A DNA stretch of 64,000 nt from Natranaerovirga pectinivora (lineage in GTDB: Bacteria; Bacillota; Clostridia; Lachnospirales; DSM-24629), in assembly GCF_004342165.1 (NCBI RefSeq), contig NZ_SMAL01000001.1:62001-126000 (forward strand), written 5' to 3'. How positions within the stretch are numbered: the first letter of the stretch is position 1; every line of letters starts with the position of its first letter. Under the pieces are notes generated by a model. It was given only the letters and a program-made list of their open reading frames with translations, did not search any database and was not told where the DNA came from. Made by a program: the position numbers and the translations under genes. Of this stretch, positions 45,332-53,818 are shown piece after piece.

Positions 45332-45368
45332 TATGTATAGGAAATAACTATTTCCTATACATAAAAAA
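45327..45368. repeat. Perfect 42-base palindrome
   Basis: Two 20-nt arms (45327-45346 and 45349-45368) are exact reverse complements around the dinucleotide AC. The arms contain TATGTATAGGAAATA / TATTTCCTATACATA with T and A runs at the outer ends. It may be a second, bidirectional terminator or an operator for the LysM gene at 45584. The rest of 45369-45583 shows no gene. Confidence 0.85.
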
Positions 45369-45583
45369 GTTAATTAAAAGCTTCATTCCTAAGAACTAAG
45401 GTGACTTAGATAAGTAATTAATAAATGTTTTTAGTTTGATGGAGTTACTTTGTTCTATGATAAAAAATTATAAGTATTTTTAAAGGGTAGAAATTTTTCC
45501 AAAGTTTGATGTACACAGGTACAAATTCGTATATTTTTTATATTATATATATAAGGAAGGTAAAGAAATAGGGGGAGTTGAAG

Positions 45584-46279
45584 TTGGAAATAGCAAGAGG
45601 TTGCCCAATTGGAGCAATGCCATATACGATTAAAGAAGGAGATTCTTTATATACTATTGCCCAAGAACATAACACTACAATCGATATCTTGTTAAGAATT
45701 AACCATGGATTAGAGGAAGATTTCATACCAGCAGGCGTTACCATCTGTGTGCCTATGGATATAGAAATATGTCCTGGTGAGTTATATGAAGTTCAAGAAG
45801 GCGATCGATTGTATGAGATTGCAGAGAGATACAACCTTAGGGTTATTGATATAATTAGAAACAATCCATTTATTGATGTTTATAATTTAATGATAGGAAC
45901 AAGACTTTGCATTCCAATACCTACACAAGATTGTCAAGAGGGTGATAGAATATACATTTATCAAGAAGGAGATACAATTACGACTATTTTAGAGAAATTC
46001 GATTTAAGTTTTCAAGAATTTTATAGAGCCAATGAGCATTTGGACTTGCCAAGGCTTACAATGGGAGATAGGATTTGTATTCCTGATAAGAAAGGATTTA
46101 ATGTATCAAGAAGTGGAAAAGAATATATCATTGGTATGGGTGAAGATATCTATGGTTTGTCTTCAAGATTTAGAGTTAGTGTAGGAGAATTGCTAATAGA
46201 TAATCCAAAATTTAGTCCGTCAGATTTTATAAGTGGCAGAGTAATAAGTTTGCCAGTAAGAGCTAGAGAGGTATTTTAA
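45584..46279 (+). CDS. LysM-repeat protein without signal peptide
   Basis: Four LysM-like units fill the 231-residue protein: PYTIKEGDSLYTIAQEHN, YEVQEGDRLYEIAERYN, YIYQEGDTITTILEKFD and a diverged YIIGMGEDIYGLSSRFR. There is no signal peptide or membrane segment. Cytosolic LysM proteins in spore formers (SafA-like) act at the forespore surface, so a spore-envelope role is plausible but inferred. TTG at 45584 is chosen because GGGGGAG lies seven bases upstream; an in-frame TTG at 45578 is too close to that site. Confidence 0.82.
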   Translation: MEIARGCPIGAMPYTIKEGDSLYTIAQEHNTTIDILLRINHGLEEDFIPAGVTICVPMDIEICPGELYEVQEGDRLYEIAERYNLRVIDIIRNNPFIDVYNLMIGTRLCIPIPTQDCQEGDRIYIYQEGDTITTILEKFDLSFQEFYRANEHLDLPRLTMGDRICIPDKKGFNVSRSGKEYIIGMGEDIYGLSSRFRVSVGELLIDNPKFSPSDFISGRVISLPVRAREVF

Positions 46280-46302
46280 TCTCTACAGATGGAAAACATA
46301 CA

Positions 46303-46328
46303 GTTTATTAAACTGTATGTTTTTTTTA
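46303..46328. terminator. Bidirectional terminator
   Basis: AAACATACAGTTTA and TAAACTGTATGTTT pair, followed by T residues; it separates the LysM gene and converging fur-type gene. Confidence 0.88.
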
Positions 46329-46345
46329 TTGAAATATATAAAAAG

Positions 46346-46765
46346 TTAGTTGCATTGTTTACAATAGCCATAAAGTTCAAGTTTATGATCAGTCAATGTA
46401 AAAGACTTGCTTTCTGAAAGATTTTCTAAGATTTTAATTGGACAGTAATCTATCACTTCCATTTTCCCACACCCTTTACAGATAAGGTGATGGTGATGAT
46501 TTTCAATACATTTAAGTTTATAATGTGCAGTACCGTCATCAGAAATAACTTTATGAACTAAATCAAATTCATTCAGTAGTTCTAGATTTCTATAGATGGT
46601 CGTTATATTCGTATTTTTTTTATGCTTTATACATTCTAAGTTTATACCTTGAGCTGTAAGCAAATTATCTTTTTGCTCTAGTAAGACAGTAAGTATTGTT
46701 TTTCTTTGGGGGGTTGTTTTGTAACCTTTTTTCTTAAGAAGTATTAATAGTTGGTCTAAGTCCAT
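46346..46765 (-). CDS. Fur-family metal-dependent transcription regulator
   Basis: A 139-residue Fur-superfamily repressor: winged-helix N-terminus (GYKTTPQRKTILTVLLEQ, NTNITTIYRNLELL), metal-site histidines (ENHHHHLICKGCGKM) and a second CxxC (CKQC) at the C-terminus, giving a four-cysteine structural zinc site. Fur, Zur and PerR cannot be told apart here with confidence. The ATG at 46765 follows GGAGTGAG; a longer frame to 46984 runs through the promoter region and is rejected. A palindrome just upstream is a candidate autoregulatory site. Confidence 0.92.
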   Translation of the reverse strand: MDLDQLLILLKKKGYKTTPQRKTILTVLLEQKDNLLTAQGINLECIKHKKNTNITTIYRNLELLNEFDLVHKVISDDGTAHYKLKCIENHHHHLICKGCGKMEVIDYCPIKILENLSESKSFTLTDHKLELYGYCKQCN

Positions 46766-46780
46766 ATCGATACTCACTCC

Positions 46781-46799
46781 TATTATTGATAGAATAATA
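46781..46799. promoter_or_regulatory. Candidate Fur-type operator
   Basis: TATTATT and AATAATA form perfect 7-base inverted arms around GATAG, 16 bases upstream of the regulator's ATG. AT-rich inverted repeats of this size in front of Fur-family genes are often autoregulatory sites; the centre length differs from the classical 7-1-7 box. Confidence 0.45.
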
Positions 46800-46851
46800 A
46801 TATCAAATTCATAATTCAGGTGCAAGGGAATTATTCTGTAGGTCATGTTGG

Positions 46852-46880
46852 TTGACTTATACCCTTTAATAAGGTAAAAT
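46852..46880 (+). promoter_or_regulatory. Sigma-A-type promoter of the rhomboid-like gene
   Basis: TTGACT (46852-46857) and TAAAAT (46875-46880) with a 17-base spacer, 58 bases before the ATG at 46939. Confidence 0.6.
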
Positions 46881-46938
46881 TCATAGTGAACTAGTGGTGT
46901 GGACTCCAGTGAAATTAATAAAGAGATAGGAGTTTTAT

Positions 46939-47715
46939 ATGAAATTATTAAATAAATTAGAGAGAAAATTTGGTAAGTATGCAATACATAACTTAATGTT
47001 CTATATTGTTATACTGAATATAATAGGGTTTATTCTTATTTACCTTGATCCAAGAAATATTGTAAAATTATATTTAATACCAGAGATGTTTTTTGCAGGG
47101 GAATATTGGAGAGTTTTTACTTTTCTAATGATTCCGCCAACAGATAGCATTATTTTCTTTGCATTTGTATTGTATTTTTACTACCTAATAGGTAATACTT
47201 TAGAGTCCAATTGGGGTACCTTTAAATTTAATGCTTATTATTTTATTGGCGTATTAGGAACAATTACTGCAGCTTTAGTATTTAAGTATCCAATGACGAC
47301 GGTATATTTGAATTTATCTTTATTTCTTGCATTTGCAAAACTTTTTCCAGACTTTACAATTAACCTGTATTTTATTTTACCAATTAAGATAAAATATTTA
47401 GCTTGGATTCAATGGGGATTTTTCATATATACACTGATAATGGGTAATAATATAGAGAGAATAGCTATTACAGTAGCTTTAGTAAATTATTTTCTCTTCT
47501 TTGGTAAAGAATACTTTAGCAAGCAAAAAGCTTATTCTAGAAAACAAAGTTTTCAAAAGAAAGCTCAACCAAGTAAACACACAATTCATAAATGTACAAC
47601 TTGTGGAAAAACGGAAAAGGATGACCCTAATTTAGAATTTAGATACTGTTCTAAATGCAATGGTCATTATGAATATTGTTCTGAACATTTATTTTCGCAC
47701 AATCATAAAAACTGA
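46939..47715 (+). CDS. Rhomboid-like membrane protein with C-terminal cysteine/histidine cluster
   Basis: Six membrane helices in the arrangement of rhomboid-fold proteins (FAGEYWRVFTFLMIPPTDS corresponds to the WR loop region). The usual GxSG catalytic motif is absent: the matching helix reads YLNLSLFLAFAK, and no active-site His is evident. The C-terminus adds a zinc-finger-like unit: CTTCGK, then YCSKCNGHYEYCSEH and HNH. It is probably a non-proteolytic rhomboid relative. AGATAGGAG precedes the ATG. Divergent from the Fur-type regulator, which could control it. Confidence 0.75.
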   Translation: MKLLNKLERKFGKYAIHNLMFYIVILNIIGFILIYLDPRNIVKLYLIPEMFFAGEYWRVFTFLMIPPTDSIIFFAFVLYFYYLIGNTLESNWGTFKFNAYYFIGVLGTITAALVFKYPMTTVYLNLSLFLAFAKLFPDFTINLYFILPIKIKYLAWIQWGFFIYTLIMGNNIERIAITVALVNYFLFFGKEYFSKQKAYSRKQSFQKKAQPSKHTIHKCTTCGKTEKDDPNLEFRYCSKCNGHYEYCSEHLFSHNHKN

Positions 47716-47806
47716 TTAAATAAATTATATTGAGAAGTTTACTGTAAGTTCCAACAAATTAAATGTAAAAACATACAAAAAAATATAAAATTTAACAAAA
47801 AATAAA

Positions 47807-47835
47807 TTGATTAATTGTGCAAAGTTAATTATAAT
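47807..47835 (+). promoter_or_regulatory. Sigma-A-type promoter of pyk
   Basis: TTGATT (47807-47812) and TATAAT (47830-47835), 17-base spacer, leaving an mRNA leader of about 100 bases. The leader holds a GAGTTTA/TAAACTC hairpin near 47847. Confidence 0.7.
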
Positions 47836-47944
47836 CTAATAAGGCTGGAGTTTAATTTTTTAGGTAAACTCTTTAATAATGTTTTCTATACCATAATAAT
47901 GGAAAAGCTATAAATTATAAGATAAAAATACAATGGAGGATTAT

Positions 47945-49363
47945 ATGAAAAAGACTAAAATAATATGTACGATTGGACCTGCTAGTGAAAAAGAAGAGGT
48001 TCTAGTTAAATTAATGGAAAACGGAATGGATATTGCTAGGTTGAATTTTTCTCATGGTGATTATGAAGAGCATTTAAACCGTATCAATATTATTAAAAAA
48101 TTAAGAAAAGAGACTGGAATTCCAACAGCTATTCTTTTAGATACAAAAGGACCAGAAATTCGTACTGGTGAATTTGAAGGTGGAGAAGCTGTTTTAAAAG
48201 CAGGTGAAGAATTTGTTATCACAACAAAAGAAGTTGTAGGAAATGACAAATTAGCTTATGTAACTTATGAAAACATCACTAAGGATGTAAAACCAGGAAA
48301 TACAATCTTAATTGATGATGGTATTATTGTACTTACTGTTAAAGAAGTAAAAGAAACAGAAGTAATTTGTGTTATTAAAAGCGGTGGAGAAGTAGCTAAC
48401 AGAAGAGGGGTTAATATACCTAATGTAAATATTAGTTTGCCTCCAATCACTGAAAAAGATAAAAACGATATTATCTTTGGTATTAAAAATGATATTGATT
48501 TTATTGCAGCATCATTTGTAAGAACAGCAGGAGCGGTAAGAGAAATTAAACAAATATTAAAAGATCACAATGCAGAGCATATTCAAATAATCGCTAAAAT
48601 TGAAAACCAAGAAGGGTTAGATAATTTAGATGCTATTATAGAAGAAGCTGATGCTATAATGGTTGCTAGAGGAGATTTAGGTGTTGAAATTCCAACAGAA
48701 CAAATCCCTAGAGTACAAAAAATGATGATTGAAAAATGTAATGAAGCGTGTAAACCAGTAATTACAGCAACACATATGCTTGATTCTATGATTAGAAATT
48801 CAATTCCTACAAGAGCAGAGGTTACTGATGTTGCTAATGCTATTTATGATGGAACAGATGCAATTATGTTATCAGGAGAAACAGCTAAAGGTAACTATCC
48901 ATTAGAAACTTTACAAACTATGGTTAGAATTGCTGAAGCTACAGAAGAAACTTTAGATTATTCTTTAATGTTAAAAATTAGAAAAATGGCAAGAACTGAA
49001 AATATTGCTAATGCAGTGAGTTTTTCATCTTGTGCAACAGCTTTAAATCTTGATGCAAAAGCTATTGTAAGTGCTACTTTCTCTGGATTTACTGCAAGAA
49101 TGGTATCAAAATTTAGACCAAAAGCACCAATTATTGGTGTATCACCATTGGAAACAGTTCAAAGAAAAATGCAATTATACTGGGGTGTAGTGCCAGTTGT
49201 TGTAAATGAAGTAGATTCAATTGATAAAATAATTGATTTAGCTGTAGAAGAAATAAAAGTACGTAAATATGTAAACCAAGATGATCTAGTTGTTATAACG
49301 GCAGGTGTTCCAGCAGCAACGCCTGGAGTAACAAATATGATGAGAGTAGAAAAAGTTAAATAA
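47945..49363 (+). CDS. pyk: Pyruvate kinase
   Basis: Final glycolytic enzyme, PEP and ADP to pyruvate and ATP. Signatures: KIICTIGPASEK, IARLNFSHG, AKIENQEGLDNLD, VARGDLGVEIP and the MLDSM / PTRAEVTDVANAIYDGTDA loop. At 472 residues it lacks the extra C-terminal PEP-utiliser domain seen in some Bacillus-type enzymes. The ATG at 47945 follows GGAGGA; an ATG at 47933 precedes that site. Confidence 0.97.
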   Translation: MKKTKIICTIGPASEKEEVLVKLMENGMDIARLNFSHGDYEEHLNRINIIKKLRKETGIPTAILLDTKGPEIRTGEFEGGEAVLKAGEEFVITTKEVVGNDKLAYVTYENITKDVKPGNTILIDDGIIVLTVKEVKETEVICVIKSGGEVANRRGVNIPNVNISLPPITEKDKNDIIFGIKNDIDFIAASFVRTAGAVREIKQILKDHNAEHIQIIAKIENQEGLDNLDAIIEEADAIMVARGDLGVEIPTEQIPRVQKMMIEKCNEACKPVITATHMLDSMIRNSIPTRAEVTDVANAIYDGTDAIMLSGETAKGNYPLETLQTMVRIAEATEETLDYSLMLKIRKMARTENIANAVSFSSCATALNLDAKAIVSATFSGFTARMVSKFRPKAPIIGVSPLETVQRKMQLYWGVVPVVVNEVDSIDKIIDLAVEEIKVRKYVNQDDLVVITAGVPAATPGVTNMMRVEKVK

Positions 49364-49379
49364 TAGATAAAAATTAGTT

Positions 49380-49416
49380 AAGGTAGGCATGTAATTATTA
49401 TATGCCTACCTTTTTT
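49380..49416. terminator. Bidirectional terminator after pyk
   Basis: AAGGTAGGCAT and ATGCCTACCTT form an 11-bp stem followed by T residues; it lies between convergent pyk and the chemoreceptor gene. Confidence 0.9.
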
Positions 49417-49439
49417 AACGTGTATTTAGTTATTTAGTT

Positions 49440-51419
49440 TTAGTTATAACTTAAGAAACATATGTCTTTGGTCGTTTCTGCATCAAGGTTAAACTGGTCT
49501 GTTAAGGTCTTAAGATACATTGTTAGATTCACTAAATTTTGATTGGCTTTAATCATACTATCAATGATACAGGTTTGATCTTCAGTAGTTGCTGCAACTT
49601 CTTGAGCACATGATGCATTTTCTTCTGCAATGCTAGATAAGTTTGTCATTATACAAGAAATTTCATTTTTCATACTATCCATTTCCATACCTATAGAGTT
49701 AATTGTTTTTACAATTGATTCAGCTTCTTTTATTACACTAGCTATATGTTGGTACTTTTTTTCAGATTCAGAGACAGAGTCTATTTGATGCTGAATGACT
49801 TTAGTAGATGCTTGTATTGATTTAACGACTTCTTTTGAATTTAATTGTAATTCGGTAATAACCTTATTTATATCATTTGCTGATTTTGAAGATTGTTCTG
49901 CTAACTTTCTTATCTCATCAGCTACAACAGCAAAGCCTTTGCCATGCTCCCCAGCCCTAGCTGCTTCAATAGCTGCATTTAGAGCTAATAAGTTGGTCTC
50001 TTCAGATATATTGTTAATTAATATACTGGCCTCATTAATTCTATTTGCACTTTTATCAGTTGCATACACGAGTTTGGATATTTTATCAAATAATGCATTT
50101 GTTGATTCAGTGTTTTTGTATAATAAGGACATGGTACTTAAACCATCTTGTATCTCAGAATTAATAGAAGTAAAAGAGTCATTTAATTCATCTAAATAAT
50201 CATGCTGAGAATCAATATTATTGCCTAGTAGGTTGGTTTTGTCTTTTCCTAAAATAATTAACTCAGCTTGTTCTATAGAGCTATGAGAAATTTGATTAAT
50301 AGAATGATTAATATCAGTTAAGGCAGTTATATAGTTTTCAGTGGAAGATTTCAATTGATGCGTATCATCAGAAACTTCTTGAGTCGTTTCCTTAACTTTA
50401 CCAATAATTAAAGAGATATTTTTCGTAATTTCATTAAATATATTGCTTAATAAGCCTAGTTCATCTCTTCTGTTTGTTAAATGTGAATCTAGAGTTAAAT
50501 TAATATTACCTTTTGATACAGGCGCTACCTTAGTAGCAATTAATCTAATGGGGCGAGTTAAGTAATTGCTTATGATGAGTGTAAAAACAATGGATATTAT
50601 TAGAACAAGAGTTGAAACAATAACAAGTAGAAATATTAAATGTTTTAAAGAATATAAAACATCCTTGGAATCAAATATCATACCAAAGTACCAGTTATTA
50701 TAATTTAATGGATTAAAATTTATATAATATGAATTATTGTCATTGTTTTTTACTATTGGCTCAGTGCTACTTATAGATAACAGTTCATTATAAAAACTTT
50801 GGTCTAAAATAGTATTTCCTTCAGTTATAATAGAATTAGGGGTTATAATAAAAGGCAGAGAAGAACTGTCTGAGGTATCAAATGTCATCATATCATAATA
50901 TTTTGATAATGTATTAAAAACTACAAGATAACCCATAATATTATTCCGTCTTTCGATAGGAACAATGTAAGTAATAACTGTTTCACCTGTAAGGGTATCA
51001 ATAAATGGTTCAGAAATAACAACCCCTTCAAAAAGAGCATTTTGGTAAAACAACTCACCTATAAAACTAATTCTATCGTCACTATTGTTGTATTTTCCAT
51101 AATGGTCTCTGCCTATATAACCAATTCTTAAATAATTATCTAGATTAACTGCATTTTCAAAACTTTTTAGCTTGGCTTCTAGCCTGTCAGTTATGTTTAA
51201 TTCTTTTGCAATGGTGTTAAGTGTTGTTAAGTCATTATTGATTTTTTCATTTATTAAATTAGATGTTTGTCTTGTAAAAATTTCTAAAGCGTTAAGTTCA
51301 TTTTTTATTAACAATTCTCTTGTTGTAAAAATTACGATACTGCTTAAAGCGCCAATAGAAAAAATTATTAATAATGAATATGCTAATATCATTCTGCCAC
51401 GTATGCTTTTCATTTTCAT
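49440..51419 (-). CDS. Methyl-accepting chemotaxis protein
   Basis: A 659-residue transmembrane chemoreceptor: first helix at about 9-31, an extracellular Cache-type sensor domain (about 35-265), second helix at about 268-295, HAMP domain, and a cytoplasmic signalling domain with the highly conserved hairpin tip [20 protein letters not shown] and [16 protein letters not shown]. The ligand is unknown. It indicates chemotaxis and thus probable motility, though no other che or flagellar genes are in the window. GGAG precedes the ATG. Confidence 0.95.
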   Translation of the reverse strand: MKMKSIRGRMILAYSLLIIFSIGALSSIVIFTTRELLIKNELNALEIFTRQTSNLINEKINNDLTTLNTIAKELNITDRLEAKLKSFENAVNLDNYLRIGYIGRDHYGKYNNSDDRISFIGELFYQNALFEGVVISEPFIDTLTGETVITYIVPIERRNNIMGYLVVFNTLSKYYDMMTFDTSDSSSLPFIITPNSIITEGNTILDQSFYNELLSISSTEPIVKNNDNNSYYINFNPLNYNNWYFGMIFDSKDVLYSLKHLIFLLVIVSTLVLIISIVFTLIISNYLTRPIRLIATKVAPVSKGNINLTLDSHLTNRRDELGLLSNIFNEITKNISLIIGKVKETTQEVSDDTHQLKSSTENYITALTDINHSINQISHSSIEQAELIILGKDKTNLLGNNIDSQHDYLDELNDSFTSINSEIQDGLSTMSLLYKNTESTNALFDKISKLVYATDKSANRINEASILINNISEETNLLALNAAIEAARAGEHGKGFAVVADEIRKLAEQSSKSANDINKVITELQLNSKEVVKSIQASTKVIQHQIDSVSESEKKYQHIASVIKEAESIVKTINSIGMEMDSMKNEISCIMTNLSSIAEENASCAQEVAATTEDQTCIIDSMIKANQNLVNLTMYLKTLTDQFNLDAETTKDICFLSYN

Positions 51420-51512
51420 TAACTCCTTTTTGTCATATTAAACCAAATTATTACATTATTTGATTTAATGATTATTAAGAAGAAGTTAATTTGATGTAAA
51501 TTTTCTTTAATA

Positions 51513-52193
51513 TTATTTAAATAATTCATCTTCTAATGCATCTAAATTCATAAGACGTATGGTAGATTTATCAAAATCTATTAAACCATCATCTTTCATT
51601 TTTACAAGTTCTCTTGATAAAGAAGGTCGTGGAATACCTAAAAGTTCCGCCCATTCGCTTCGTGTTATTTTTATATTTAGATAAATATTTTTCTGATTTT
51701 TGTAAGTGTTAAACAAAAAATGAATAATTTTTTGGCGTATAGACTTAAAGGATAAATTTGTAATTTTTTGGTTTAGCAATAAAATTCTATCTGAGAAGGC
51801 TTGAAGTAAATTTTTATAAATTTTCGGGTAGTAATCACACATAGCAATAAATTTGTTTTTCTCAAATAGTAAGACGGTGCAATCAGATGCTGCTATTACA
51901 GTGGACGGGTATATGCTATGATTTGAAAAAAGGATAACTTCACCAAAAATATCGCCTTCTTCTAATGTTGTAACAGAAACTGTACGCCCACTGGGGTAAA
52001 TTTTACTTATGCTTATGGATCCTTTTATAATTAAACCTAGTTGAGTGCAAGGTGTAGATTCAAAAGCAATGATTTCTTCAGCTGAATAGTGTTTTACTTC
52101 ATATTTTGAAATTTTTAAAGCATCAACCAAAATCGTAGCATCTAAGTCTTCGAATAGAATAAAGTTTTTTAAATTAGTAATAAGTTCTTGCAT
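51513..52193 (-). CDS. Crp/Fnr-family transcription regulator
   Basis: An N-terminal cyclic-nucleotide-binding-fold domain (about 20-130, with GEVILFSNHS region) and a C-terminal winged helix (about 150-220: RSEWAELLGIPRPSLSRELVKM). It has no cysteine cluster of the Fnr type. Such regulators next to Fe-S genes in strict anaerobes (for example the HcpR group) respond to nitrogen oxides or redox. It is divergent from a ferredoxin-type gene, with a palindrome in between. Confidence 0.9.
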   Translation of the reverse strand: MQELITNLKNFILFEDLDATILVDALKISKYEVKHYSAEEIIAFESTPCTQLGLIIKGSISISKIYPSGRTVSVTTLEEGDIFGEVILFSNHSIYPSTVIAASDCTVLLFEKNKFIAMCDYYPKIYKNLLQAFSDRILLLNQKITNLSFKSIRQKIIHFLFNTYKNQKNIYLNIKITRSEWAELLGIPRPSLSRELVKMKDDGLIDFDKSTIRLMNLDALEDELFK

Positions 52194-52208
52194 ATTATCG
52201 CTCCTTTG

Positions 52209-52222
52209 GTAACCGCTGTTAC
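52209..52222. promoter_or_regulatory. Crp/Fnr-type operator
   Basis: Perfect inverted repeat GTAAC-CGCT-GTTAC. It lies 16 bases upstream of the regulator's start and, relative to a TATAAT at 52245-52250 for the divergent ferredoxin gene, is centred near -41.5, the usual position for activation by Crp/Fnr proteins. It could thus both activate the ferredoxin gene and repress the regulator. Confidence 0.65.
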
Positions 52223-52244
52223 AGACTAATCAACTCTATTCTAA

Positions 52245-52250
52245 TATAAT
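52245..52250 (+). promoter_or_regulatory. -10 element of the ferredoxin-type gene
   Basis: TATAAT without a good -35 match, as expected for an activator-dependent promoter; the palindrome at 52209-52222 takes the -35 neighbourhood. Confidence 0.6.
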
Positions 52251-52292
52251 ATGGTTAACAGGTCAAATAATGTTTTGAAAGGGGAAGATAGA

Positions 52293-52988
52293 ATGTTTGC
52301 AAAAGTGATTCAAATAGATGAAGACAAATGTATCGGATGTGGATTATGTGCAAATGCATGTCATCAAAGTGCCATACAGGTAATTGATGGTAAAGCAAAA
52401 TTAGTTAATGAATCTCATTGTGATGGGTTAGGGATGTGCTTACCACAATGTCCTACAGATGCTTTGCAATTGGTTGATAGAGAAATTGAAGAAAAGGAGC
52501 CTAAAAAAATGAAAAAAGAAATGGGTCACGGAGGGGGATGTCCAGGGACAAGATCCTCTGTAATAAATAGAGAAAAAGCAGTAGAAATAAAAGAAGATAA
52601 AGTGGAGGAAGTTAAAGAATTGGTTTCCCAATTAAATCAATGGCCAGTTCAAATTCATTTAATAAGTCCAAATGCACCTTACCTTGAAGATGCTGATTTA
52701 TTGATAGCTGCTGATTGTACCGCTTATGCCTATGCAAATATACACAATGAATTTATAAAAGGTAGAATAACTCTTATAGGTTGTCCGAAATTAGATGACA
52801 ATGATGCTTATAAAGAAAAGTTTAAAAACATCTTAAAATCAAACAATATTAGAAGTATTACTGTTTTAAGAATGGAAGTACCTTGTTGTGGCGGTATCGT
52901 CTCCTCCGTAAAAGGTGCTATGTTAGAAAGCGAAACAATTGTTCAATACAATGAAGTTATAATAGGTGTTGATGGTAGTAAAAGATAA
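52293..52988 (+). CDS. Ferredoxin-type iron-sulfur protein with C-terminal thiol/redox domain
   Basis: The N-terminal 60 residues are a 2[4Fe-4S] ferredoxin: CIGCGLCANACHQSA and CDGLGMCLPQCPTDA. A linker with a CPG motif and charged residues leads to a C-terminal domain (LLIAADCTAYAYANIHNEF, IGCPKLDD, VPCCGG) that resembles the cysteine-bearing part of clostridial iron-sulfur reductive proteins. At 231 residues no close functional assignment is possible. The ATG at 52293 follows GAAAGGGGAAG. Probably controlled by the divergent Crp/Fnr regulator. Confidence 0.85.
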   Translation: MFAKVIQIDEDKCIGCGLCANACHQSAIQVIDGKAKLVNESHCDGLGMCLPQCPTDALQLVDREIEEKEPKKMKKEMGHGGGCPGTRSSVINREKAVEIKEDKVEEVKELVSQLNQWPVQIHLISPNAPYLEDADLLIAADCTAYAYANIHNEFIKGRITLIGCPKLDDNDAYKEKFKNILKSNNIRSITVLRMEVPCCGGIVSSVKGAMLESETIVQYNEVIIGVDGSKR

Positions 52989-53005
52989 ATAATAAGAAAA
53001 AATTG

Positions 53006-53048
53006 GATGTTCATTAGTAATATAAAGTACTAGTGAACATCTTTTTTT
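53006..53048 (+). terminator. Terminator after the ferredoxin-type gene
   Basis: GATGTTCATTAGTA and TACTAGTGAACATC form a 14-bp stem (one G-U) followed by seven T residues. Confidence 0.9.
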
Positions 53049-53124
53049 GTTGTTATAATATTTACGTACCTTATTTTTTAGAACATGGTTATCGTATATC
53101 TATAACGGATTTGAGGTGATGACA

Positions 53125-53808
53125 TTGTATAACCAAGAGTTTCTGGAAAGAATTGAAGAATCTAAAAAAAATGAATTAGAATTAAATAAATTATTAATGG
53201 AGTATAAGCCTTTTATTAAAAAAGTCTTGTCAAAAGTGGTTGGAAGATATATTGATGAAAGTGATGATTTATTTTCTGTAGGATTACTTGCATTTAAAGA
53301 TGCGGTTATGGACTATAAACATGATAAAGGAAAGTTTATTCATTACGCCCAATTGGTAGTTAAGTCTAGAAGTATAGATTATTTACGAAAAGAAAATAGG
53401 GTATATGACAAAGAGGTCTATGATCTAGAAGAATCAGACAAAGAAAAAATTCATTCAGATAATGCAATAAAAAGGTTCAATAGTGATCAAACAAATGAAT
53501 TAAGAAAATTAGAAATACTTGAGTTTACCAATGAACTGATAGCATTTGGTATAGAATTTAATGATTTGGTAAAAGCATCACCCAAACAAAGAAAAACAAG
53601 AGATGTTTATTATTTAATGGCAGAATTTATTGCCCAAGATATAGATTTATTAGATGAAGTAAAAAGGAATAAAAGAATTCCAATAAAAGAATTAGAAGAT
53701 AACTTTAAGATAAATAGAAAAAAAATAGAACGTGGTAGAAAATATATTATAGCATTAGTCATTATTTTAATAGGTGAATTTAATTTAATTAGAGAGTATA
53801 TAAAGTGA
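53125..53808 (+). CDS. sigI: RNA polymerase sigma factor SigI
   Basis: Sigma-I family factor: region 2 is recognisable in DDLFSVGLLAFKDAVMDYKHDKGKF and VVKSRSIDYLRKENR; the C-terminal domain is the SigI-specific type. It is 227 residues long and directly followed by its anti-sigma gene rsgI. In Bacillus SigI acts in heat and wall stress; in cellulolytic Clostridia multiple SigI factors respond to polysaccharides. The start is uncertain: TTG 53125 has GAGGTGATG at good spacing, whereas ATG 53119 and GTG 53116 overlap that site. Confidence 0.92.
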   Translation: MYNQEFLERIEESKKNELELNKLLMEYKPFIKKVLSKVVGRYIDESDDLFSVGLLAFKDAVMDYKHDKGKFIHYAQLVVKSRSIDYLRKENRVYDKEVYDLEESDKEKIHSDNAIKRFNSDQTNELRKLEILEFTNELIAFGIEFNDLVKASPKQRKTRDVYYLMAEFIAQDIDLLDEVKRNKRIPIKELEDNFKINRKKIERGRKYIIALVIILIGEFNLIREYIK

Positions 53809-53818
53809 GGTGAATAAA

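Noticed and set aside
46766-46984. 73-residue N-terminal extension of the Fur-type protein
   Set aside because: Fur proteins start directly with the winged helix. The extension has no ribosome site and overlaps the divergent promoter and gene.
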